This document shows positions 15,575 to 23,748 of a stretch of 33,822 bases of DNA, piece after piece. The notes beneath the pieces are model-generated. The model did not search any database. It had not been told where the DNA came from and was given only the letters and a program-made list of their open reading frames with translations. The DNA is from Clostridia bacterium. GTDB taxonomy: Bacteria > Bacillota > Clostridia > Oscillospirales > CAG-272. Within the stretch, counting starts at the first letter, position 1. Every line of letters starts with the position of its first letter. Where the stretch lies: positions 1 through 33,822 of the forward strand of contig JAFTTS010000048.1 in the NCBI GenBank assembly GCA_017466685.1. The letters run 5' to 3'. The translations under genes and the position numbers were made by a program.

Positions 15575-16009
15575 TTACTGATGCTTGGTGCAACTTGAGC
15601 AATGACCGGCACAGCCACCTTTACGAAGATCGTGTGCAATGCCTTTTTTGTCATAATAATTCGCGATCGCTTCCTTTACCGCTTCTTCGGCAAGGACGGA
15701 ACAGTGGATCTTCTGAGGCGGAAGTCCGTCAAGAGCCTCGATAACCGCCTTGTTTGTAAGCTTAAGAGCCTCCTCGACGGTCTTTCCCTTGATAAGCTCG
15801 GTTGCCATTGACGATGTCGCAATAGCCGCACCGCAGCCAAAGGTCTTGAATTTTACGTCCTCGATAACCTCATTTTCGTTTATTTTGAGGTACATTCTCA
15901 TGATATCGCCGCAGGTTGCGTTACCAACCTCGCCAACAGCGTCTGCATTCTCGATCTCGCCGACATTTCTCGGATTGGCGAAGTGATCCATTACTTTTTC
16001 ACTGTACAT
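15575..16009 (-). CDS. nifU: NifU/IscU-type iron-sulfur cluster assembly scaffold
   Basis: 144 aa. The three conserved scaffold cysteines are visible in NATCGDIMRMYLKI, FKTFGCGAAIATSSM and LPPQKIHCSVLAEEAV. They hold the nascent Fe-S cluster built from sulfur delivered by the cysteine desulfurase encoded just upstream. Compared with a minimal IscU it has a C-terminal tail, GGCAGHCSSCTKHQ, with three more cysteines (Cx3Cx2C) and histidines, a possible extra metal or cluster site. It starts 28 bp after the nifS stop with AAAGGAG before the ATG, so the two are surely co-transcribed. A terminator closes the unit. Confidence 0.93.
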   Translation of the reverse strand: MYSEKVMDHFANPRNVGEIENADAVGEVGNATCGDIMRMYLKINENEVIEDVKFKTFGCGAAIATSSMATELIKGKTVEEALKLTNKAVIEALDGLPPQKIHCSVLAEEAVKEAIANYYDKKGIAHDLRKGGCAGHCSSCTKHQ

Positions 16010-16037
16010 AGTATATCTCCTTTCACTGTGTATGCGC

Positions 16038-17204
16038 TTAACCGTTATAAAGCGGACTCATTGCGCGAAGTCTTTCAACTATAGGCGGTAACTTTTCCAA
16101 AATGTAGTCAATATCCGCATCCGTCGTATCACGGCTGATCGAAAGTCTTAATGAACCGTGCGCCTGTTCAACGGGTACACCGATCGCCAGGAGCACGTGT
16201 GACGGTTCAAGTGAGCTTGACGAGCAAGCCGAGCCGGTGGAAGCACAGATTCCTGCCATATCGAGAAGCAGAAGCAAGCTCTCGCCCTCGATAAATTCGA
16301 ACGAAACATTGACGTTTCCGGGAAGTCTGCCCTCTTTCGGACCATTGAGACGCGTGTGCGGTATAGCCGTGATAGCATCAATGAGACGGTCACGCATTGC
16401 CTCAACACGTTTACCCTCATCAAGTCCGCCGACAGCATCCTCAAGAGCCTTCGCAAGACCAACGATATACGGAACATTCTCTGTACCGCCGCGTCTGCTT
16501 CTCTCCTGACCTCCGCCGTCGATGAGGTTATTGATACGAACGCCGTTTCTGATATAAAGTGCACCGATACCCTTGGGAGCGTGAATTTTATGTCCCGAAA
16601 GAGAGAGCATATCAACGCCAAGCTCGGCAATGTTTATCGGGATCGCGCCAACTGCCTGAACAGCATCGGTGAAAACGAGTGTCTTGGGGTTCTTTTCCTT
16701 AACAGCCGCCGCAATTTCGCGAATCGGCTCGATTGTACCGATCTCATTGTTAGCATACATAACCTCAACAAGGATAGTATCGATACGAACCGCCGCCGCA
16801 ACCTGCTCGGGTGTTACACGTCCTTCACTGTCAGTATCAAGATACGTAACCTCAAAGCCCTCTTTTTCAAGACTTTCAAGCGCATGAAGCACAGCGTGAT
16901 GCTCGATCTTGGTTGAAATGATATGTCTGCCGCGGTTTTTCATCGCGTATGCGATACCCTTGATCGCCCAGTTATCAGCTTCCGAGCCGCTTGCCGTGAA
17001 GTATATTTCGTTCGGCTTGCAGTTAAGGAGCGATGCGATCTTCTCGCGTGCCTCTGTGATTGCCGCCTTTGCTATTCTGCCCTTTTGATGCAGGCTCGAC
17101 GGATTGCCGTAAACCTCGGTGAGATAAGGCATCATCGCTTCAAGCACTGCAGGTGAAGTCGATGTGGTTGCCGCATTATCGGCGTAAACCAATCTCTCTG
17201 CCAT
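16038..17204 (-). CDS. nifS: Cysteine desulfurase, NifS/IscS family
   Basis: 388 aa, full length. A PLP enzyme that turns cysteine into alanine and an enzyme-bound persulfide. It opens with VYADNAATTSTSP, the family's typical start. The PLP lysine lies in LSGHKIHAPKGIGALY near residue 204. The sulfur-carrying cysteine is in CASTGSACSSSSLEPSHVL near residue 326, on the flexible loop of group I enzymes. Its partner scaffold NifU follows at once. No iscR, hscA or ferredoxin gene is nearby, so this is the short Clostridia-type nifS-nifU arrangement serving general Fe-S assembly rather than nitrogen fixation. One client in this window would be the radical-SAM enzyme MtaB. Confidence 0.95.
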   Translation of the reverse strand: MAERLVYADNAATTSTSPAVLEAMMPYLTEVYGNPSSLHQKGRIAKAAITEAREKIASLLNCKPNEIYFTASGSEADNWAIKGIAYAMKNRGRHIISTKIEHHAVLHALESLEKEGFEVTYLDTDSEGRVTPEQVAAAVRIDTILVEVMYANNEIGTIEPIREIAAAVKEKNPKTLVFTDAVQAVGAIPINIAELGVDMLSLSGHKIHAPKGIGALYIRNGVRINNLIDGGGQERSRRGGTENVPYIVGLAKALEDAVGGLDEGKRVEAMRDRLIDAITAIPHTRLNGPKEGRLPGNVNVSFEFIEGESLLLLLDMAGICASTGSACSSSSLEPSHVLLAIGVPVEQAHGSLRLSISRDTTDADIDYILEKLPPIVERLRAMSPLYNG

Positions 17205-17272
17205 GATATTTATTCATCCTTTCCGTATGGAAGATAATTTTATAATAGAACGGTTATTATTACCGCATATTA

Positions 17273-17301
17273 ATTGTATACCTTTTTAGTGCACATTTCA
17301 A
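17273..17301 (-). promoter_or_regulatory. Promoter of nifS-nifU
   Basis: On the minus strand TTGAAA (17301-17296), 17-bp spacer, TACAAT (17278-17273), in the 135-bp gap between rnhA and nifS. It gives a leader of about 60 nt. Confidence 0.6.
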
Positions 17302-17339
17302 TACACAAACTACATTTTAATGTAAACATTCCGTGAACT

Positions 17340-17777
17340 CTAACGGTAAAGCTCCGCCTGACCACACGCAAGCTGATCACAACGCTCGTTATACGGATGT
17401 CCCGCATGGCCTTTAACCCAAACAAGCTTGACCTCGTGACGTGCAAGCTGTGCAAGCAATCGTTCCCACAGATCGGGGTTGAGCGCCGGGGATTTGTCGG
17501 ATTTTTTCCAGCCGTTTTTCTTCCAGCCGTAAACCCAACCTTTTTCGATAGAATCGACCATATATTTTGAATCGGACGTAAGCGTCACGTCGCAGGACTC
17601 TTTAAGTGCTTCGAGCGCACTGATCGCCGCCATAAGCTCCATGCGGTTATTAGTGGTTTGCGCTTCGCCGCCGGAAAGCTCCTTTTCGATGCCGTTATAT
17701 ACGATAACAGCACCCCAACCGCCCGGTCCGGGATTACATTTACAAGCGCCGTCGGTGTATATGTCAACGTGTTTCAT
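17340..17777 (-). CDS. rnhA: Ribonuclease HI
   Basis: 145 aa. Cleaves the RNA strand of RNA-DNA hybrids such as primers and R-loops. All four catalytic acids are visible: Asp in [20 protein letters not shown], Glu in [14 protein letters not shown], Asp in [10 protein letters not shown] and Asp in [23 protein letters not shown] matches the substrate-handling loop. I chose the ATG at 17777 because GGAGGTGA ends five bases before it; the frame opened by the GTG inside that ribosome site, three codons upstream, is not plausible. It ends with TAG. Its promoter is not clear. Confidence 0.95.
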   Translation of the reverse strand: MKHVDIYTDGACKCNPGPGGWGAVIVYNGIEKELSGGEAQTTNNRMELMAAISALEALKESCDVTLTSDSKYMVDSIEKGWVYGWKKNGWKKSDKSPALNPDLWERLLAQLARHEVKLVWVKGHAGHPYNERCDQLACGQAELYR

Positions 17778-17823
17778 CCGATTCACCTCCGTTTAACGTT
17801 GCATAATGTATTTTGCTCATTTT

Positions 17824-17851
17824 TTGGAAAAATATTGTGCTCGGGTATAAT
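17824..17851 (+). promoter_or_regulatory. Promoter-like sequence pointing into a gene-free region
   Basis: TTGGAA (17824-17829), 16-bp spacer, TATAAT (17846-17851) on the plus strand. No plus-strand gene follows before purL, which is encoded on the other strand. It could make a non-coding or antisense transcript across repeat E2, or be a chance match in AT-rich DNA. Confidence 0.3.
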
Positions 17852-17913
17852 TTTTATATTGCATATGTGAGAAAATGGAGTTTGATTTTCCCGAAGTGTG
17901 TCGCTTCGATTTT

Positions 17914-18198
17914 CGCGTAATTCGAGAGACATAGAAACCAGCTGCCGCAGTTTCCTATTCCCCTCGAGCTCCCCTTTGCACCTCCTTGGCTGCGCCCGAT
18001 TTGCGCTCAACTCCGCCTTACGGCTCCGGATTCGCTTTGTTCGCTGTAATCGTTCGCTCTGCCAGCTCCGCCGGCCTCAGATTCACCTTTTTTCGTTTTG
18101 CATCACAAAGTTACTTAAAGCCTCTCACTCTGGGAGAGGTGTCGAGCGAAGTGAGACGGAGAGGGTAAAAAGCCGCGTAATTCCCATACGCTTCGATT
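17914..18198. repeat. Short direct repeats flanking E2
   Basis: CGCGTAATTC occurs at 17914-17923 and 18174-18183, directly on either side of E2. CGCTTCGATT occurs at 17902-17911 and 18189-18198, outside it. The orders are mirrored (X-Y-element-Y-X) while each copy is in direct orientation, so this is not a simple target-site duplication, although the inner pair is positioned like one. The inner sequence recurs inverted at 22025-22034. Confidence 0.55.
17924..18173 (-). repeat. Dispersed structured repeat, copy E2 (about 250 bp)
   Basis: On the minus strand it begins near CCCTCTCCGTCTCACTTCG (18165 downwards). It continues through GGCTTTAAGTAACTTTG, AGAGCGAACGATTACAGCGA, and CAGCCAAGGAGGTGCAAAGG, and ends in a hairpin at 17966-17923. 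Order, spacing and total length match copy E1 at 533-780 on the opposite strand. The hairpin arms differ from E1 but still pair: one C-G pair became T-A and one G.T became A-T. No reading frame is conserved between the copies. Confidence 0.7.
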
Positions 18199-18214
18199 GC
18201 CACACACAAAACCA

Positions 18215-18247
18215 AGGGAGCTGCCTTTGTATGGACAAGACAGCCCC
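18215..18247 (-). terminator. Probable purL terminator
   Basis: On the minus strand GGGGCTGtCTTGT (18247-18235) pairs with ACAAAGgCAGCTCCC (18229-18215) around a short loop with small mismatches, followed by TTGGTTTTG. It is 8 bp past the purL stop. The stem is strong; the T-run is interrupted. Confidence 0.65.
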
Positions 18248-18255
18248 ATATAGTT

Positions 18256-21200
18256 TTATTTGAAATACTTAACGCCGGACTCGAAGATCTTCTGATCCTT
18301 ATCGCCCTCGATGTTTACAGCAACGTTTCTGCCGATACGCTCACTGTGTCCCATCTTACCGAGGATACGTCCGTCGGGACTGAGAATACCCTCTATAGCA
18401 TATGTCGAACCGTTCGGATTGTAACGGATATCCATAGTCGGGTTACCGTCCATATCAACGTACTGTGTCGCGATCTGACCGTTAGCCGCAAGACTTCTCA
18501 CAAGCTCCTCACTCGCCCAGAAGCGTCCCTCACCGTGAGAGATCGGAATCGAGTGGATATCGCCTGCATTTACGCCTGCAAGCCAAGGTGACTTGTTCGA
18601 TGCAATGCGTGTACGAACCATCATCGACTGGTGACGTCCGATTGCGTTGAAGGTAAGCGTCGGGCAGTCCGCGTTCATCTCGTCCATGATCTTTCCGTAA
18701 GGAAGAAGTCCCGACTTGATGAGTGCCTGGAAGCCGTTACAGATACCGAGCGCAAGACCGTCACGCTGCTCAAGCAGTCTTGTTACAGCCTCTTTAACTC
18801 TCGGATTGCGGAGTACCGCCGTGATGAATTTGCCCGATCCGTCAGGCTCGTCACCGCCGGAGAATCCGCCGGGGATCATGAGCATCTGTGCATTATCAAG
18901 AAGCGATACGAACTCGTCAACAGCATCGCCGAGTGCCTTTGCATCAAGGTTGCGGAGAACGAAAATGTCCGCGTGTGCACCTGCCTTAACGAAACGGCGC
19001 ATGGTGTCGTATTCGCAGTTTGTACCGGGGAATACGGGGATGACAACTCTCGGCTTTGCGAATGTATCTATATGATGTGCCTTTGCACGGGTGGTGCAGG
19101 TGAATGTTTCGGTGGTTTCGGGCTTAACCTCTGCCGCCTTGGTCGGGAATACCTTCTCAAGTGTATTTTCCCAAGCATCTGCAAGCTCGGTGATGGCAAC
19201 GGATGTACCGCCGATTGTGATCTTACCGTCGTCGGTGGTGTAACCGATAAGCTCTGCATCAAGCTCGTCCGCACTCTCAATGATGAATGCACCGTAGTTA
19301 AGGGCGAACAGTGTCTTTGTATCAATTCCCTCGGACTTGAAGCCGACACGGTTACCGAAGCTCATCTTCATGATACCCTCGGCAACACCGCCTGCGTCAA
19401 CAGTGTAAACAGCCTTTGCCTTGCCGCTTGCCGCGATAGCGTAAACCTTTTCAAAGAGGTCACGAAGCGACGCGAAATCGGGAAGCTTGTCCTCGTTATA
19501 CTTCGGAGCGAGGTAATAAACCTTATCGCCTGCCGACTTAAATTCGGGAGTTACGATCTTCTTTGCATCCATCGGAGCGATTGCGAAGGAAACGAGTGTC
19601 GGCGGAACGTCGATGTTCTCAAATGTACCCGACATGGAGTCCTTACCGCCGATTGCCGCGATGTTAAGTTCAAGCTGTGCCTTGAGTGAGCCGAGAAGTG
19701 CCGCCATGGGTTTACCCCAACGCTCGGGCTTGTTGTTTGTACGCTCGAAATATTCCTGGAATGTGAGGTAGATGCTCTTGTAATCGATACCTGCCGCAAC
19801 TAACTTTGCAACCGATTCAACAACAGCATAAGCCGCACCGTGATAAGGGCTCTTCTCGGAGAGGAACGGATCGTAACCGTACGCCATAACCGATGTAGTA
19901 TCTGTTTCGCCCTCGAGAACCGGAATCTTCGCCGCCATGTACTGAGGCTGTGTGAGCTGATATTTACCGCCGTAAGGCATTACGACAGTACCTGCGCCGA
20001 TCGAACTGTCAAACTTCTCAACAAGACCTCTCTGCGAGCAGATGTTGAGGTCGGAAATAAGCTCTTTGAGTGCCTTTTCGGTGTTTGCGGTATCAAGGCT
20101 TGCCGCATAACCGTCGAGCAGACCGTCCTCGTTTACGGGTGTAATTTCGATGGTTGTATGCTTCTCTGCACCGTTTGAGTTAAGGAACTCACGGGAGAGA
20201 TCGATTATATATTTGCCGTTCCAGAGCATCTTGAGACGTGCTTCCTCGGTAACCGTTGCAACAACAGTCGATTCGAGGTTTTCACGCGATGCAAATTCAC
20301 GGAACTTGTCAACGTTTTCAGCCGCAACGACAACTGCCATTCTCTCCTGCGATTCGGAGATTGCAAGCTCTGTGCCGTCAAGTCCCTCATATTTCTTCGG
20401 AACCTTTGAAAGGTCAATATCAAGACCGTCAGCAAGCTCACCGATAGCAACAGATACACCGCCTGCACCGAAGTCATTACATCTCTTGATAAGACGTGTA
20501 ACCTCGCCGTTTCTGAAAAGACGCTGGATCTTTCTTTCCTCGGGGGGATTACCCTTCTGAACCTCTGCGCCGCAGGTTGTAAGCGATTCTGCAGTGTGTG
20601 CCTTTGAAGAACCTGTCGCACCACCGCAGCCGTCACGTCCGGTCTTACCGCCAAGCAGAACGATAACGTCACCTGCCTCGGGACGCTCACGAACTACGTT
20701 ACATTCGGGAGCTGCACCGACGACCGCACCGATCTCAAGATGCTTTGCGACATAGTTGGGATGGTATAATTCATAAACAGCCCCGGTTGCAAGACCGATC
20801 TGGTTACCGTAAGACGAATAACCTGCGGAAGCACCGTGTGTGATCTTACTCTGCGGAAGCTTACCGGGCATAGTTTCCGAAACGGGCAGACGAGGATCGG
20901 CACAACCGGTCACACGCATCGCCTGGTATACATACGCACGTCCCGAAAGCGGGTCACGGATAGCACCGCCAAGACAGGTTGCCGCACCACCAAAGGGCTC
21001 GATCTCTGTGGGATGGTTGTGTGTTTCGTTCTTGAACATGAGAAGCCAATCCTGCTCCTCGCCGTCAACGTCAACCTTTATCTTGATCGAGCAAGCGTTG
21101 ATCTCCTCGGATTCGTCCATGTTCTTAAGTACACCGCGTTTTTTGAGATATTTAGCCGCGATCGTACCCATGTCCATGAGGGAGATATTCTTCTTGCGCT

Positions 21201-21978
21201 CGCCGTAAACGAACTTACGCTTTTCGAGGTAATCGTTATATGTGTCCTCGATATACTTCTCGCCGATCTTAACCTCATCAATAGCGGTGAGGAATGTGGT
21301 ATGACGGCAGTGGTCAGACCAATATGAGTCGATAAGGCGAACCTCGGAGATCGTCGGATCGCGCTTTTCTTCGTTCTTGAAGTAGCTCTGGCAGAACTTA
21401 ACGTCGTCAAGATCCATTGCAAGCGCATACTTTTTGAGGAAGTTTTTAAGCTCGTCCTCGCCGTAAGCGATAAAACCGTCGATCGTTTCAACAGTTGTGG
21501 GGATATCAAAGACCTCGGCAAGAGTTTCGGGCTTCGCGAGGGATGCTTCACGGCTCTCAACGGGGTTGATCACGTAAGCCTTGATCTTCGCAAGCTCATC
21601 CTCGGTAACGTTGCCCGAAAGAATGTAAACTCTCGCGGTACGAACAGCAGGTCTGTCCTCATATGTAATAAGCTGTACACACTGTGCGCAGGAATCGGCA
21701 CGCTGGTCAAACTGACCGGGCAGATATTCAACTGCAAATATATACTCGCCCACACCGGCGGTAACGTCATCAAAAATAATATCGCTCTGCGGCTCGGAGA
21801 AGATAGTGTTCTTCGCCTTTGCAAAGATCTCCTCGGAAATGCCCTCAATGTCATAGCGATTGAGTACGCGAAGGGATGTCAGCGAGGTGATCATCAGATT
21901 CTCACGGATGTCCGAGAAAAGTGATCTCGCTTCAACTGCGTGTGCAGGCTGCTTTTCAACAAATATTCTGTAAACCAT
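18256..21978 (-). CDS. purL: Phosphoribosylformylglycinamidine synthase, single-chain form
   Basis: 1240 aa. Catalyses the ATP- and glutamine-dependent conversion of FGAR to FGAM, the fourth step of purine synthesis. It is the long fused type, joining the synthetase and the glutamine amidotransferase that Bacillus makes as separate PurL and PurQ. Synthetase motifs include NETHNHPTEIEPFGGAATCL near residue 326 and a second AIRS-like half with AAIGGKDSMSGTF. The amidotransferase begins near 990 (PVFPGTNCEYDTMRRF), with the nucleophile in LALGICNGFQALIKSGLLP near 1078 and the His-Glu pair in SHGEGRF near 1149. An AAGGAG precedes the ATG. No other pur genes are in the window. It follows mtaB by 69 bp and may be transcribed with it. 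Confidence 0.96.
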   Translation of the reverse strand: MVYRIFVEKQPAHAVEARSLFSDIRENLMITSLTSLRVLNRYDIEGISEEIFAKAKNTIFSEPQSDIIFDDVTAGVGEYIFAVEYLPGQFDQRADSCAQCVQLITYEDRPAVRTARVYILSGNVTEDELAKIKAYVINPVESREASLAKPETLAEVFDIPTTVETIDGFIAYGEDELKNFLKKYALAMDLDDVKFCQSYFKNEEKRDPTISEVRLIDSYWSDHCRHTTFLTAIDEVKIGEKYIEDTYNDYLEKRKFVYGERKKNISLMDMGTIAAKYLKKRGVLKNMDESEEINACSIKIKVDVDGEEQDWLLMFKNETHNHPTEIEPFGGAATCLGGAIRDPLSGRAYVYQAMRVTGCADPRLPVSETMPGKLPQSKITHGASAGYSSYGNQIGLATGAVYELYHPNYVAKHLEIGAVVGAAPECNVVRERPEAGDVIVLLGGKTGRDGCGGATGSSKAHTAESLTTCGAEVQKGNPPEERKIQRLFRNGEVTRLIKRCNDFGAGGVSVAIGELADGLDIDLSKVPKKYEGLDGTELAISESQERMAVVVAAENVDKFREFASRENLESTVVATVTEEARLKMLWNGKYIIDLSREFLNSNGAEKHTTIEITPVNEDGLLDGYAASLDTANTEKALKELISDLNICSQRGLVEKFDSSIGAGTVVMPYGGKYQLTQPQYMAAKIPVLEGETDTTSVMAYGYDPFLSEKSPYHGAAYAVVESVAKLVAAGIDYKSIYLTFQEYFERTNNKPERWGKPMAALLGSLKAQLELNIAAIGGKDSMSGTFENIDVPPTLVSFAIAPMDAKKIVTPEFKSAGDKVYYLAPKYNEDKLPDFASLRDLFEKVYAIAASGKAKAVYTVDAGGVAEGIMKMSFGNRVGFKSEGIDTKTLFALNYGAFIIESADELDAELIGYTTDDGKITIGGTSVAITELADAWENTLEKVFPTKAAEVKPETTETFTCTTRAKAHHIDTFAKPRVVIPVFPGTNCEYDTMRRFVKAGAHADIFVLRNLDAKALGDAVDEFVSLLDNAQMLMIPGGFSGGDEPDGSGKFITAVLRNPRVKEAVTRLLEQRDGLALGICNGFQALIKSGLLPYGKIMDEMNADCPTLTFNAIGRHQSMMVRTRIASNKSPWLAGVNAGDIHSIPISHGEGRFWASEELVRSLAANGQIATQYVDMDGNPTMDIRYNPNGSTYAIEGILSPDGRILGKMGHSERIGRNVAVNIEGDKDQKIFESGVKYFK

Positions 21979-22023
21979 ATTGCGACTCCTTTTTATTTAT
22001 AAGTGTAAATGATTTCGTGTATA

Positions 22024-22038
22024 GGAATTACGCGGCTT
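22024..22038 (+). repeat. 15-bp sequence repeated in inverted orientation at the other end of purL
   Basis: GGAATTACGCGGCTT here is identical to the reverse complement of 18170-18184, so perfect 15-bp inverted copies bracket purL. Its core also flanks repeat E2. It lies in the 69-bp gap between mtaB and purL. Confidence 0.6.
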
Positions 22039-22047
22039 GTTATTCAA

Positions 22048-23373
22048 TCAAACAATAAACCCTGTAAATACATTCCCGTCAAAGCCGTTGAGCTTAACGG
22101 TTCTGACCTCGTTGTGAAGATCGTCGTTCGTTATAACGGCAACCTCTAAAAACTCGGGCGTATGACCAATAGCTCTGCCGTCCTCACAAAGCTCAAACAA
22201 AACTTCCTTCTGCTGTCCGATGTATCCCTCTGCCATAGCATAGATACATTCGCGCTGTGCGGCATCGAGACGTCCGAGACGTGCAGACTTAACGTCGTCG
22301 GGAACCTGTCCGTCCATCTCGGCGGCAACCGTGCCCGAACGCTTCGAATACGGGAAAATATGCAGATGCGTGAAGCCGACTCGACGGACAAACGCCACCG
22401 TTTCCTTAAACTGTGCATCCGTTTCATTCGGGAAGCCGACAATAAAATCGGAAGCGAACGTGACCGTCGGTATCTTTTCGCGGATGTATGCGATATATTC
22501 TTGGGCCATCGCCACGTTGTATTTGCGCTTCATTGCATTAAGCACGCTGTCACACGCTGCCTGCATTGATATATGAAAATGAGGTGCGAAATGTGAAAGC
22601 TTTGCAACGCGGTCAACAAATTCGGGCTTCAGTATCGACGGATCAAGCGAACCGAGTCTGATACGCTCAAGTCCTTCGATTTTGTCAACTTCTTCAAGAA
22701 GATCAATCAGACGGTAACCGTCGTCAAAATCCTTACCGTAGGATGCGGTTTCGATACCCGTCAGCACCACCTCACGGTATCCGCTTCTGACAAGTCCCAT
22801 GACCTCGGAAATAACATCGTCGGGTGATTTCGAACGAACCTTACCGCGTGCAAACGGAACGATACAGTATGTACAGTGATTGTCACAGCCGTCCTCGATC
22901 TTGACATATGCACGTGTACGCTCGGAGGAATGGATCGTCATCGGCTCAAACGGAGCCCTCATGATATCGTCCACCATAATAGCTGCCGCGTGATTCTTTT
23001 CGCCCGATGCAATGAGACCGAGCGCCGCATCGACGAGTCTTGTTTTGCTTGAATTACCGCAGATGAAGTCAACGCCGTCAATACCTGCCGCTTTACCTGC
23101 ATTAAGCTGGGCATAACAGCCGGTAACGAGGACATACGCCTCGGGATTGTGACGTGCCGCACGACGGATCATCTGACGCGTTTTGCGATCACTTTCAGCC
23201 GTAACCGTGCAGGAATTGATTATATAAACGCCGCATTTCTCGGAAAATTTACCGATCGTGAAGCCGTGCTTCTCAAATTCTTCGGCAATTGCCGTGCTTT
23301 CGTATTGGTTAACCTTACAGCCGAGAGTCATAATACCGACTCGGCGAGAAATTTTGCTGTCTATTTTAAACAC
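22048..23373 (-). CDS. mtaB: tRNA ms2t6A37 methylthiotransferase MtaB
   Basis: 441 aa. A radical-SAM enzyme that adds a methylthio group to t6A at position 37 of ANN-decoding tRNAs. The N-terminal domain has the three cysteines of the auxiliary cluster in TLGCKVNQYES, NSCTVTAESDRKTRQ and VTGCYAQ. The radical-SAM cluster is CDNHCTYCIVPFARGKVRS (Cx3Cx2C) near residue 164. A TRAM-like C-terminal domain closes the protein. LGCKVNQ and the family order separate it from MiaB and RimO. The start is uncertain: the frame opens with GTG at 23373, which has no well-spaced ribosome site, and an ATG 14 codons on, just before TLGCKVNQ, would be very short of the usual N-terminus. It ends in TGA. Confidence 0.92.
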   Translation of the reverse strand: MFKIDSKISRRVGIMTLGCKVNQYESTAIAEEFEKHGFTIGKFSEKCGVYIINSCTVTAESDRKTRQMIRRAARHNPEAYVLVTGCYAQLNAGKAAGIDGVDFICGNSSKTRLVDAALGLIASGEKNHAAAIMVDDIMRAPFEPMTIHSSERTRAYVKIEDGCDNHCTYCIVPFARGKVRSKSPDDVISEVMGLVRSGYREVVLTGIETASYGKDFDDGYRLIDLLEEVDKIEGLERIRLGSLDPSILKPEFVDRVAKLSHFAPHFHISMQAACDSVLNAMKRKYNVAMAQEYIAYIREKIPTVTFASDFIVGFPNETDAQFKETVAFVRRVGFTHLHIFPYSKRSGTVAAEMDGQVPDDVKSARLGRLDAAQRECIYAMAEGYIGQQKEVLFELCEDGRAIGHTPEFLEVAVITNDDLHNEVRTVKLNGFDGNVFTGFIV

Positions 23374-23396
23374 CTCGGGATCACTAAAAAATTGCG

Positions 23397-23422
23397 ATGA
23401 TACTACAAATATACAGTATCAT
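23397..23422 (-). promoter_or_regulatory. Inverted repeat at the start of the mtaB transcript
   Basis: ATGATACT (23397-23404) and AGTATCAT (23415-23422) are perfect 8-bp arms with a 10-base spacer. They lie just downstream of the predicted mtaB -10 box and could be an operator or a 5' hairpin. Confidence 0.45.
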
Positions 23423-23426
23423 ATAT

Positions 23427-23455
23427 ATTGTAACATTTTTTGTGATTTTAGTAAA
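23427..23455 (-). promoter_or_regulatory. Candidate mtaB(-purL) promoter
   Basis: On the minus strand TTTACT (23455-23450), 17-bp spacer, TACAAT (23432-23427). Four and five of six bases match consensus. Confidence 0.5.
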
Positions 23456-23662
23456 TATCCAATATGCCGAAGTTTATGTCAAACTTTCAAAATATAGTGA
23501 TAATTTTGAACAATCTCCACAATTTTCCCATCTGCTTTTGGTGATACTATCAAAACAGACGCATAAGTTATTGTCCTATATTAATATTGTAATATATTAC
23601 GGTCAATATTTCAATAGTAAATCGCAAAAACAAAAATTTTTTGGTAAATTTCATAAACCCTA

Positions 23663-23691
23663 TTGACAATATCTGTGTGGTATGCTATAAT
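23663..23691 (+). promoter_or_regulatory. Consensus sigma-A promoter of the GntR-ABC operon
   Basis: TTGACA (23663-23668), 17-bp spacer, TATAAT (23686-23691), both exact. Confidence 0.9.
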
Positions 23692-23696
23692 CTAAC

Positions 23697-23717
23697 TGTA
23701 CTACTACACATAGTACA
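23697..23717 (+). promoter_or_regulatory. Operator-like inverted repeat of the GntR-ABC operon
   Basis: TGTACTA (23697-23703) and TAGTACA (23711-23717), perfect 7-bp arms with a 7-base spacer. It covers the predicted transcription start, as expected for self-repression by the YtrA-type regulator encoded next. Confidence 0.65.
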
Positions 23718-23748
23718 CCTAATACACCACAAACAAGGAGGGAAACGC

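Larger units (their letters stand above)
17778..18255. other. Gene-free interval between rnhA and purL holding repeat E2
   Basis: 478 bp with no supported gene. It contains the rnhA leader, a plus-strand promoter-like sequence, the dispersed repeat E2 with short direct repeats on both sides, and the purL terminator. Plus-strand frames here (for example 17898-18263) are low-complexity read-through of the repeat. Confidence 0.7.
23374..23748. other. AT-rich divergent promoter region between mtaB and the GntR operon
   Basis: 375 bp with no gene. It holds the mtaB promoter and an 8-bp inverted repeat at one end, the GntR promoter and operator at the other, and a perfect 12-bp palindrome GTAATATATTAC at 23589-23600 between them. 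Confidence 0.7.

Noticed and set aside
17914-18183. Simple 10-bp target-site duplication around E2
   Set aside because: The outer repeats are also duplicated but in mirrored order, which a single insertion would not produce; kept only as an open observation.
18631-19689. 352-codon frame on the plus strand
   Set aside because: Antisense to purL, which has unmistakable catalytic motifs over this stretch.
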